Of a stretch of DNA of 64,000 bases, positions 43,578 to 53,235 are shown in pieces. The notes under the pieces were generated by a model. The model was given only the letters and a program-made list of their open reading frames with translations. It did not search any database and had not been told where the DNA came from. The first letter of the stretch is position 1, and each line of letters begins with the position of its first letter. The position numbers and the translations under genes are program-made. Source of the stretch: Eupeodes corollae (lineage: Eukaryota; Arthropoda; Insecta; Diptera; Syrphidae); contig NC_079149.1 in NCBI RefSeq assembly GCF_945859685.1, positions 22,727,118-22,791,117 of the forward strand. The letters run 5' to 3'.

Positions 43578-45279
43578 ATAAATATTTTTCATTGTATATT
43601 AAATTTAAAAGGATAGAAATAGTCCATTTTTTGAGTACATAGAAATAGTCTTTTATATATAAAGCTGAGAGTACACCTTTTTGAAGCCATTATAACGTCT
43701 TAGCAATGATGGTACCGTATATAGTTCGGTTGCCATCATTTATTCTTGTATCCTATCTCTCACTCCTTGGAAGTCCTAGTTTTGAACAATGCCCATTTTA
43801 GGTGTTCTATAAAATATAAAAGAAGGAAACTTAGGATGAATGTGATGCAAGGCTATCGTTCTACCGAAGCTGAATGTGAAGCTAAAGAAAAGTTGATGTT
43901 GATTCTGATTCGAATACTAGTGCTTAGAAGCCTTAATTTCTCTCTCTCCCTTTAATATGACTTTCATTAGAAAAATAAAAATGATAATAATAGAGATCCA
44001 AGCTCTGGATGGGACATTCTGCCACTGTGTTTTTATGTCACAATCCTTTTTGTAAGTGACAAAAGCTTTTAGGGCAATCAACTTGGAAATTAAGTGAAAT
44101 TATGCTTTAACTCAAGTAGAACGCCTCCATAAAGGCATAAAGGAGAAAATAGATGAGATTGATTGATGATGGATGTGTTGTTGTTCTTTCAATATTTTTT
44201 CAGGATTGCTATTTTTCCATCGTGAAAACTGAGCGCCATCATATTCCCTATATTCCCTAGAGAAAAAAAAGAAGCTAAAGTTCCTGGGAGACGACGACCC
44301 AGGAAGATAAAAAATGTAAATGAACACAAACAAGAAAAGACATTTTGTAATCTTTTCCTCTAAGAACGTCGATGAATGGATGGGCTTCCTGCTATACCTA
44401 AATAGCTTTAAGGCTTCTTTAGAAAATGCTTGTTTTTTTTCTGTTGGAAGGTATACAATTCTAACACCAAGTTAATTAGGTTATCGTTTTTCGTTGGTTT
44501 TTGAAGGCCCTTGTTACGGATACTAAATTTGCGGTTTTAATCTTAACCTATATTATGTGGTCGGCTTGAATCGAAAATTATACTTATGTACTTATCTGTT
44601 TACAAACAAAAGGGGTTTCAAAAATCAGGATATACCATTTAAGGATTTTGTTACAAAGCTAGTATTTATTCCAGCTATATTTAGGGAAATTCAGTGATAA
44701 ATCCAACTTTATTTCAAACAAAAGTTGTACAAAACTTGTTTTTTTGGTAAAATATTCAAATACTAAAAATGTGAGTTCAAGATTTAATACTTTTTATTAT
44801 AATATTTTAAAGTTATTCGTATATATTTCTTGAGAAGACTATTCATTTAAGGTCTCACAATGATGCATAGCCTTGTGTCCAATTTTTAATAAAATCTCAA
44901 TTTCATAAGGAAGATATTAAAGTTGTTAATCTTTTGAATATTTTAATGGTATTTTCATAACGATTTCTATTCGTTTTTTGGTTGTTTTTTTTTTTGCTTA
45001 AAATACATTCGCCATGAACAGGAAAACAGACCTCAGCTTATTTGCACAAACTAAAAATTGAAAAAAAAAAAAAAACAAAAGCAAAAGTCGGGTAAAACCC
45101 TCATCGAAAATGTGTTTTGCAGAATAATAGAAAGTTTAATTTGTATTTAAACACGCATAAATGTACCAAGATTATTAAAATGTTTTCTTGTTTTCATTTG
45201 CCATTCCTAATTATTATTTATTCAATTCTGTTTCCGTTTATCAAATTACGCAATGCTTTATTTGCTTAGTTTGGCAGTA
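43578..45279. other. Intergenic upstream of the secreted-precursor gene
   Basis: AT-rich, no supportable ORF. The frames at 43746-43955 and 44112-44333 have no domain features. Confidence 0.45.
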
Positions 45280-45286
45280 CTTTCAG

Positions 45287-45320
45287 TATAAAACCCCGAG
45301 GAATTGCTTGAAAGTCAACT
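45287..45320 (+). promoter_or_regulatory. TATA box and probable initiator
   Basis: TATAAAA at 45287-45293 is followed 30 bases later by TCAACT (45315-45320), close to the insect initiator TCAKTY, with A45317 as the likely start. This gives a 5' leader of about 59 bases before the ATG at 45376. Spacing is typical of a TATA-type insect promoter. Confidence 0.65.
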
Positions 45321-45375
45321 AGTTCGCACTCTTCCTCAGACGGTTTAATAGCTACTAAAGTTTTTTTCTTAAAAA

Positions 45376-45906
45376 ATGTTCGCATTCAAATTGGTGTTCG
45401 TCGCTCTTGTGGCAGTTGTTGGCCTTTCTACAAGTGCTGCCCTTCCTATTGATAAAACTCTAAGCAACGGTGGTTCTCTTGTTGAAGCCGAAATTCTTAA
45501 GCCCAAAATTGATGCTGATGTTGATGTTGGTGAAAAAAAAGCTGAATCACTTATTACAGCTGCAGTCGGTAATCGTCTACGTAGGGCCGTAAATACAGAC
45601 GGAATTACTAGTATTGAGCTTGACCTTAACAGTCTTCCTCTTGATGAAACTCTAACGAACGGTGGTGGATCAACTATTGATGCCAATGCCGATGTCAATA
45701 CCAATGTTCTTACTCAATCACGTTCGATCAATGATGGACCTCTTGCTAATGTCAATGTAAAGGACATTCTTGGTGTTGATGTTGATGAAAAAAAAGCTGA
45801 ATCACTTATTAAAGCTACAGTCGGTAATCGTCTACGTAGGGCCGTAAATACAGGCAATGTTCTTGATGTTGTGCTTGGCGTAGGCAATGTTATTCCTCTT
45901 GATTAA
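45376..45906 (+). CDS. Secreted modular precursor protein with RxRR cleavage sites (function unknown)
   Basis: A 176-residue single-exon protein that I do not recognise. It opens with a clear signal peptide (MFAFKLVFVALVAVVGLSTSA, likely cut before ALPID). Two similar modules follow, each starting LP(I/L)D(K/E)TL(S/T)NGG and ending EKKAESLI(T/K)A(A/T)VGNRLRR. The RLRR ends (about residues 70 and 155) fit furin-type processing, so mature peptides would be released in the secretory pathway. Module DNA repeats with a 255-bp period (g at 45532 and 45787). The product is acidic and Asp/Asn/Val-rich, with no cysteines. The stop at 45904-45906 falls inside what looks like the start of a third module. 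The ATG is the first after a good TATA/initiator pair. Precursors of neuropeptides and of some immune peptides have this layout, but nothing here decides between these or other roles. Confidence 0.8.
   Translation: MFAFKLVFVALVAVVGLSTSAALPIDKTLSNGGSLVEAEILKPKIDADVDVGEKKAESLITAAVGNRLRRAVNTDGITSIELDLNSLPLDETLTNGGGSTIDANADVNTNVLTQSRSINDGPLANVNVKDILGVDVDEKKAESLIKATVGNRLRRAVNTGNVLDVVLGVGNVIPLD
45518..45598 (+). repeat. 255-bp-period internal repeat, first unit core
   Basis: GATGTTGATGTTGGTGAAAA to AGGGCCGTAAATACAG; the second unit core is at 45773-45853 with only a few substitutions. It encodes the VDxxEKKAESLIxAxVGNRLRR segment and the first residues after it. Confidence 0.85.
45773..45853 (+). 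repeat. 255-bp-period internal repeat, second unit core
   Basis: Near-identical to 45518-45598. A shorter, more diverged third piece (GTTGGTAACCGTCAACGTAG, 45945) lies 125 bases further on, after the stop codon. Confidence 0.85.
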
Positions 45907-46041
45907 ACTCTAAAGAACGGTGATGGATCAATTCTTAATGTCGTTGTTGGTAACCGTCAACGTAGGTCCGATAATATAGGTAGTCTTCTTGATGTTGGCA
46001 TGGACCCAGGGAGTGTTCTTACTATTAATGGTATACTATAA
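45907..46041 (+). pseudogene. In-frame third module after the stop codon
   Basis: The same frame stays open for 44 codons: TLKNGDGSILNVVVGNRQRR, then SDNIGSLLDVGMDPGSVLTI and a TAA at 46039-46041. It keeps the TLxNG start and a GNRxRR cleavage site. At the junction the first two modules have AAA and GAA after the Asp, and here it is TAA, one base away from either. So this is either a recently silenced tail, a polymorphic stop, or a tail reached by readthrough. Confidence 0.7.
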
Positions 46042-46079
46042 TTGTAAAACAATACAATAATAATAAGATAAAAATATAC

Positions 46080-46085
46080 AATAAA
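46080..46085 (+). terminator. Poly(A) signal AATAAA
   Basis: AATAAA lies 174 bases after the first stop and 39 after the second. Further overlapping AATAAA copies follow to 46096. It closes a compact transcription unit of about 0.8 kb. Confidence 0.6.
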
Positions 46086-46579
46086 ATAAAATAAAAAATA
46101 TGTACTTTTGAGAAAAGTTTTCGTATTTTAAATTCATATATTATATTTAGTACCATCTGATGATCGATTTTCGCAACGGTTAGTTAGAAAACACGACCCC
46201 TTACTGCTGATCTTAGTCTGGGAAAAAATGTTTTATTTTCGGGTGAGTAAAATATTTGCTGAATATGCTCTAGATTTCGGTTGGCTCGATACAATAGTGC
46301 GCAAATTAACTTTCCAGAGAAATAGTGTACGACAAAACAGGTATTGTTATCAATGGGACACTGGATATGTTGTTTGCATGGATCTCGAGGTAACCAACTG
46401 AAATGGGTTGACTAAATGAAAGCTCATTGCAAGTGCTGGCATTTATTGAAGGAATACTGGCAAGCCAAGTCTAAGTTGAACACGTAGGTTTTAAAAACCT
46501 TTTAGTTATATTGTTCACGGAAGTACATTTCTGCATGAACGAAAGGTATTCTTCCCGACCGATGCATCTCACTGTCAAG

Positions 46580-46710
46580 TATAGAGATTCTTTTTTGTGG
46601 AATTGTGGAATGCTTTACCTGACTCTGTTTTAATAATTTTAGTATTAAAATCTTTAAGACCAATGTGCACTAGTATCTTCTTTTTAATCCTTAAATTATA
46701 AACATGTCAA
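46580..46710 (+). mobile_element. Jockey/CR1-like LINE 3' scrap J4
   Basis: CTGTCAAGTATAGAGATTCT, TGTGGAATGCTTTACC and AAGACCAATGTGCACTAGTA match J2 at 28559-28670 (ACTGTCAAATACAGGTATTC, TGTGGAATGCCTTACC, AACTAATGTGCACCGACATC). Confidence 0.7.
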
Positions 46711-46789
46711 GACTCGGTACTTACTTAAAAACCCTTGAGTGCCTGTTTTTCACTGATAATTTTCCATTGGTGAACTTTAACAAGTATTT

Positions 46790-47470
46790 CTTAAAGGTGT
46801 TGATTTTTATAAAACAAATTCTGTCAAACGATTATCCGAAAAGTTTCCGATAAAAGACCTATTAGCTGTAGCCTATTATAACACGTAGGCAAAGCTTCTT
46901 ATTGTGACGATGGGATTAAACTTAGAGTAATCCTTAAGAACCTTAAAGGCTACGACTGATACATATAGGGCTTGAGGATTATAATGATTATTGAGGTATC
47001 TTCCAAATCTTTTTTATAAAACCTAGAGTTCTATTAGTTTTTTTTTGTACTGTAGTACAAATAGTCAGTAATAGTCAACAAACTATACCAAGTTTGTTGA
47101 GTTTAACTCATATTCATAGGCAAGTACGTTATTATTGCGCCCAAAACTTACTCTTTTACGCTTGTCAATATTTAACATTAGACGATTTAGGATAATTATT
47201 AATATGTCCAAGTAATCAGCGTATATCAATGTCATCGAATGTTTCAAGATAGAGAGGAAACCGTTTTTAAAACAGAGCAAAAAACAACGGACCAAGATAC
47301 CTACCTTGAGGTTCACCAGAATTAAAAATTAAATGAATTAGAATGGCCATTTTTGAAGACAACACTTCAATGATTTTCAAGATATTAATTTGTCATGTAG
47401 CTAGCTCGAATAGCTCTTATTTTCTCAAAAGTATTTTTTAACTAAGTTTGTCAAATGCACACAATTTGGC
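46790..47470 (-). mobile_element. Jockey-type LINE RT fragment L
   Basis: The minus strand from 47470 reads CAFDKLS (motif A), ILLRK-type helix, ILKIIEVLSSKM, then NSGEPQGRYLGPLFFALF (motif B, 47320-47265), LETFDDIDI, IYADYLDIL (motif C region, YADD changed to YADY) and LDINVKKSK-like remains. The thumb LIELWVLxKRFGRYLNN..ALYVSVV lies near 47020-46900. The SGxPQGxxLGPLLF style is Jockey-clade and differs from the J/K family. Heavily mutated. Confidence 0.7.
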
Positions 47471-47769
47471 ATATTGGACATCACAATTCAGGGTTGTGAC
47501 TTGTTACTTGGTAATTTAAATTAGAATTTATTCCAAAATTAAACTTACTTTTTTGAATTTAACAAAGAATGTCAGAAGCTTACCTTAAAAACATCCATTA
47601 GTAAGTAATGTAATACTTCGACTTATTTGAATGTGAACCACACCTAAACTTAATCTTTTTTTTATAACGCATTAACGTTTTGAGGCTTATCATACAAATG
47701 CATATGGTCAGTTCGTGGGCAAACCGGGTCATAAGCAGAAAAAGGCAAAAACTATTGTTGCTGTTCGCC

Positions 47770-48170
47770 ATAGTACCTACGGCCGAAGAGCCGTCCACCT
47801 CAACTTGTCGTAGCGGTCGTGCCTAACAATTGCGCCTCCCACGCTCATCATGACTCTAGAAATGAAGCCTTTTGACCATTTCAAGTTCCATGGCATTAAT
47901 GGTCAGAATGGTGGCAAGAATTGGCAACAGTGGATGATCAATTTTGAAGAAAATCGTCTTTAGTGATGAGGCACATTTCACCGCAGTGGATTTCTGAATA
48001 AGCAGAATTAACGCATTTGGGCGAATGATAATTCAAGAGTGATTGTGGAAAAACAAAGCACCCACGAAGGGTGACTGTTTTGTACGGTTTATGGGCAGCG
48101 GCCTCAACGGGCCGTAATTTTTCGACGGGGCGGCGATGTCAATTGGCCGCCAAGATGTTTGATTTTACAG
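47770..48170 (+). pseudogene. Mariner-type transposase relic
   Basis: EEPSTSTCRSGRA and QLRLPRSS (47777-47845) resemble the second helix-turn-helix, EMKPFDHFKF the QELKPLDH segment, and KIVFSDEAHFTAV (about 47955, first catalytic Asp in FSDEAHF) the catalytic start. RINAFGRMIIQE, VTVLYGLWAAASTGP-like codons and FFDGAAMSIGR (48110-48160) follow, with frame changes. The second and third acidic residues are absent. A different, more diverged mariner lineage from the copy at 24455. Confidence 0.7.
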
Positions 48171-48199
48171 CGTTGGTTTTCTTTCTAAAATAGTGAAAT

Positions 48200-51100
48200 T
48201 ATATAATAAAACATTATTTTTCATTTTCAAATAAATTTATTTTAAAACTTCGGTTTCTAATTTAGTTTTTCTTTTCAAAATATTTACATTTTCTTTTAAT
48301 TTTCTTTGATTTTGTGTTGTTGTTTTTGTTTATATCGTTTTAAATTTTACAGTAATTTTTTTTATTTTATTATATTTTTGTTTTACATATTTATTTTTAT
48401 TTATGTACAAAGTGAAGTTTCAAATATTTATATAGCTAAATCTCGGAATAATATTTCACTTTTTTTTGCAATATTTTCTTTTGAGTTTTTCTTGTGCTGC
48501 TTTTTTGAAATATTTTTTTAAGTTTAATCCAAGAAAATTGTTGTACAAAAATTATAATTTATCTTTTAATTTTAATTTTATTTTAATGTTAATTTGTAAT
48601 CATAAGTTTGTGTTTGTTTTTTATTTGTATTAGTTTAAAATGCATTATACATTTATTTATTAAAATATGTATTTATATAATCTGGTTTTAATTTTGTTTA
48701 AGTAAGTTTTAAATTGTTTTGTTTGTTTTTTTTTTTTTTAACCGTGTTTTGTTGTTGTTTTTTTATATTATGTATGATTTTTGGTTTATTTTTAATATTT
48801 TAATTTTTTTCGGAGAAATAGAAGACAAATGTTAGTTACTAGAATTTTTGAAAATTAGGAACTAATAAAAACAATACTAAAACTTAGGGAAAATTTATTA
48901 AATACAAAAATTAGGTTAATATTTTGTGTATAATTTATATAAATGTGTTATATTGAAGGCATATATAAAGATTTCAACTTAATGTTTTTTTTATTGTTTT
49001 AAATTCTACTCTTAAATTTATTTAATATATTTTGATATACTTAATCAATAATAATTGTGCGATAAAGTGATAGGTAGTTGAACTTACTAATTTGTTATAG
49101 GTATATTTTTTAAGACCGCTAGTAGTGTTTCTTTTTGTTTTAATTTTATATTAATTTTTTTTGTCAATTTTTACATAGAGTTTAGAGGGTGTCATTTTAA
49201 TTATGAAGTAACAAAAGTGATTGGAAAATTATAAAAATGTTAAGACAATTTTTCAATTGGCACTTTTGAATTTGTTTTATAATTTTGTTTAGGACGTTTT
49301 ATTTTTTTTTTCTTTATTAGAAAATAACAATCGCATGATTTTAGTTTAATAATTATTAATGTTTAAAAAAATAAATGGGAGAGATTTAAGATTTATTTTT
49401 AAAAGATCAGTTTTTAAAACCAGTGTTTGGATGTTTTTCTGATACGATGGAAAATTTTTCATAAAATCTGTTTTGATATTTTCTAAAGTGATTTGAAATA
49501 ATATTTCGGTTCCTGTTTAGAAAAAACATTTTTCTTTAAAGTATTTTTAACTTTTCGAAATAAAATGCTCTTAAAATTAATTAATTAAAGGGAATAATAA
49601 CCTAACTTAAAAATTTTTTCATTTTTAAAGTTGCCAAAAATAAGACCGAAGAAATGTTAAAAAGTTTTTTTTTGTGGTCAAAAGGAATTTTCCAAAAAGC
49701 GGTTTCATTTTGATATAAGGTAAAAAAGAGTATTGTTTTCAGAAAAATCAAGTTATTTAAAAAATATATGACATTGACAATGGAAAAAGGTATCAGATAA
49801 ATGGCCGTCACGTCTTTAGTTGAAGAATCTTTCATTTCATGAAATATTCCATGACCAATTCACAGCTGTATGTTTCCAATAACTTCAGGAATTCAATCAT
49901 TGAGGTCTTTAATCGGTTGTGGAGTATTGGAAAAGACTGTGTCAAATGTCTTAAGGTGTTAAATCATACTATTTTGGTTATAAACTATTCAAGAAATAAC
50001 ATGGTCATTAAAGTTTATAGTGATTGGAAAAACCAGCATATTTTTAATGTACCATCAAATCAGTAATTTTTTTGTTCGTGTTTTAATCTTTGGCCCACTT
50101 AAAAAAAATCCAGATATTCTTGAAAATTCCTCATTTAATATAACTCATAATTTGAAAAGATAACATTTATTGTTGATCATTAAAATGATGAGTATTTTTA
50201 AGAGCCTTTTTGACACTTTTAACTACCAAGTGCTTTCTTAGTGAACCCTTAGAAAATGACTAACCAAATAATATTTTCGTTCAGCTGAGATAAATTATTT
50301 GAAGTCCTTACGTACTTATAATATAAAGATACGTTAAAAATTCTATGACTTTGATGAAAGTTATCTAAGTAACTCTTACCAATAAAATCAAACTCTCTTC
50401 GTTAAGAATATTGGGCCTGAAATTCACTCCTGTGGAACCTCAGTTTTTGGTGAAAGAAGTTATTTTATTGTGAAATCTAGGGAAATAACTTACTAATTTT
50501 TGTATATATGATAGTTACTTAATTAAAAATATGATATTTATTTATTAATTATAAATAAATTATTAAACTTACCAGTTTCTAAACGTATTGTTGGACTGAG
50601 ATTTTTAAAGTTTTAATATTCCAATTCTTAATAATTCAAATTAAAGTCCGTATTAAAGCTATAATAATTTGTCTTCAAAACAAGTTTAAATTATTTCAAG
50701 AAATCAACTAAACGCAAAATAAAGCTCTTAAAAAAGACTTCATTCACAAATTAAAAATCCTTATTAATAAAAACTGAATGCCTGGATTTCGTTAAACACA
50801 CACATTTTACATACCTTTCGTTAAAAAATAAGAAAGTTTAGAGCTCAAAAAGTATCTCATCATTGATGTATATACAAATTAAGAAAAATGCATTGCTAAG
50901 ATAATTAATATCTAATTAGTGTTTATTAAAAAACATTTTGAATTTTAAGTTATATCGAACAATTAAACAGTACAAATGTATCCAAATGTTGAACTTAACT
51001 TAAACTAAAATCATGCGTCCTCAAAAAAATAGAAAACTCCATTTTGGTTTATAAAAAAAAACTTTGTTTATATACAATGTTTATATCAATTCATAACTAA

Positions 51101-52223
51101 TCTATAAATGTACTATTTAGTAGATAACAAATTTATACAATGTGACGGCAGTTAATTTATTTAGCAGTAATATGGGACCGTTTTTTTTTATATAATCTTT
51201 TTGTTTTTATTTTTAAAGTCTGCCCTAACCACCGTCGCCCAATTTTTTGTTTTGTTAATTAACAATTTTCACAATTTCTGTTTCACCGTTTTTGTTTTGT
51301 TTTGTGATTTGTTTAAAAATTTAATTTAGAATTCTACTTTACTTGTTTTGTTTTTAATTCACTTTTTGTTGTAAATTTATTTTTAAATGTTTTGTTTTTA
51401 TTTATCTAATCATATTTTGTGTTTTTTTTTTTAATTATAATAATAATTTTTTGATTTATTCTATATTTTCTAAATGGTCGTTGAATTTTTCATGTATAAT
51501 TTCTTTTTTTTTATTTTGTTTGTAACCAATTAAAGTTTTTGTTTTGTTTAATTTTAATTTTTTAAACTTAACAAATAATCTAAAATCTAAATAGATATAT
51601 GAACAGAGAAGTTATATAAAAACAGGGGGAAAGGGCTAATAAGTTTTTGTTTAGGTTTAAGAGTCGTAGAGATAACAATGATGGAATTTTGATGATTCCT
51701 TTTTTTGTTTTTGAAAAGAGTTTCCTAAAGCTTTTTTAAGTTTTTATTTTTATTTTTAAATTAAGTTTAATGTTTAACTTTTTTTCACTTACAAACTTTT
51801 TTATTTATTTTTTTGTTTTGTTTAAAAATATGTTTAAGTTTAAAACTTTTTTTATAATATAATTTTTTTCCAAAAAGCTTGAACACGTTCCTTTATCGTT
51901 AACTGTTTAAATTTAAAAAGAGAACAAAAACTTGTATTTGTTTTACAATTTAATTTCCCTTTTTTGTTTTTGGGAAAGGAAATTAATTTGTAAGCCAAAG
52001 GGAATTTTTGTTCTTGATTCCCGCACCTGGTGCAGACAATTTTAATTTTTAACTCCATATGGTGCCTGTTAATATATGGTTACCTATGTGTGTTTGAGCT
52101 TTCGAACACCAGCCTTTGGTTTTGACGTGGCTACCACCGACCGCACCATATCTAAACACCTCAAAGGATTTACAAATTACAATACAATAATGTACAAAGT
52201 ACTCCAGTAATTGATCAGTGGTT
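48200..52223 (-). other. Strand-skewed T-rich tract, probable 3' UTR/flank of the receptor gene
   Basis: For about 4 kb the plus strand is dominated by T runs (TTTTATTTTATTATATTTTTG and similar), i.e. A-rich in the sense of the receptor gene. I see no gene or transposon in it, although transposons are dense on both sides. Many minus-strand AATAAA signals are possible. A long AU-rich 3' UTR of a neuronal gene is the simplest reading; the 3' end cannot be fixed from sequence. Confidence 0.45.
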
Positions 52224-53235
52224 TCAAGGCGGCTCTAGTGACCGTTCTATTGCTGGTTTACTAAGATAGTCATGAATTTCGGACTCGGTGCTTTCGCTTA
52301 ATCGGAGCAGGTCTTCACGGCTTAAGCGTTCTAAAGATACTTCTCGAAGATTGGATCGTGAAATACTTACTTGTCGTGTATCGGTATCGACAGAGATTCT
52401 TGGTGGCGAGGGCATTTTCGGTCGCTGTTCTAAGCCATCGAGGCTGCGTTGACGGTGTCGCATGAGGGTCAGCGGTGGAGAACGATTGGTGGATCGAAAG
52501 CTGGTCCTCTGACTGGACGTTTGGGGAGGACTGGAGTCTTCTATCGGCACAATGACTTCGTACTCACATTCACCGTATTTTGTGATGAGTTCTTCATGCA
52601 TGCGCTCACGCAGCAGGGCTTGGGCGCGATCCTCCTGACATATTGGAGATACTAGACCTTCCCGCAGAACTGGCAACAGCTGAACCGTGGGACTATCTGT
52701 TGAATTGCTGCTACTCTCACCAGAAGCCTCCTTTCCCATCATCGGCTTGAATGTCTCCGAATTCAGCGGGGATCGTCGGTTTTGATGTTTTTTAACCGGC
52801 ACAGTCAGCTCCTTAGCACTATATGTATCGAATTTGGTTTCTTCTATTTTTTCACTCGACAGATCCTTAGCAGAGTAGGTCTCAAATTTCACAGTACTAC
52901 CGGAGCCTGTGTTTGTGGCACTTAGGGTATCAAAACGTCTCCCGAAATCCGGTGGGGAATTGGTTAGATCACGACTTAAACGTCGCCCAATCGTGTCCAA
53001 TCGATCACTTAGAATGCTATCGTTGCTGAAGCGACGAACATTTAGAGTTGATGAATTCGATCGGGAACGTTTGTGACGGCTGGAGAAGAGTTTTGATCGA
53101 GGACTTGAACGTGGTTTAGGTGATCGTGAGTGTGGTGTTATTATTTCGGGAATTTGAATTGTCGGATGGCCTTCGGCTTCTGCGTGTTCTTTCAGAACTT
53201 CAAGCTTGGATTTCATCTTCTCTGCCTGTTGGACT
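52224..53235 (-). CDS. Nmdar2: Nmdar2 last exon (long Ser/Arg-rich cytoplasmic tail)
   Basis: The acceptor CATACTAG precedes AGTCCAACAG, giving RVQQAEKMKSKLEVLKEHAE (a likely helix or short coiled coil). A low-complexity tail follows with many Ser-Pro and RxxS sites (PHSRSPKPRSSPRSKLFSSR, SRDLTNSPPDFGRR) and a duplicated motif KFETYSAKDL / KFDTYSAKEL. It ends at LSKPAIERSLEPP. No classical PDZ-binding C-terminus (ESDV-like) is present. Composition is that of a disordered signalling tail. Confidence 0.85.
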
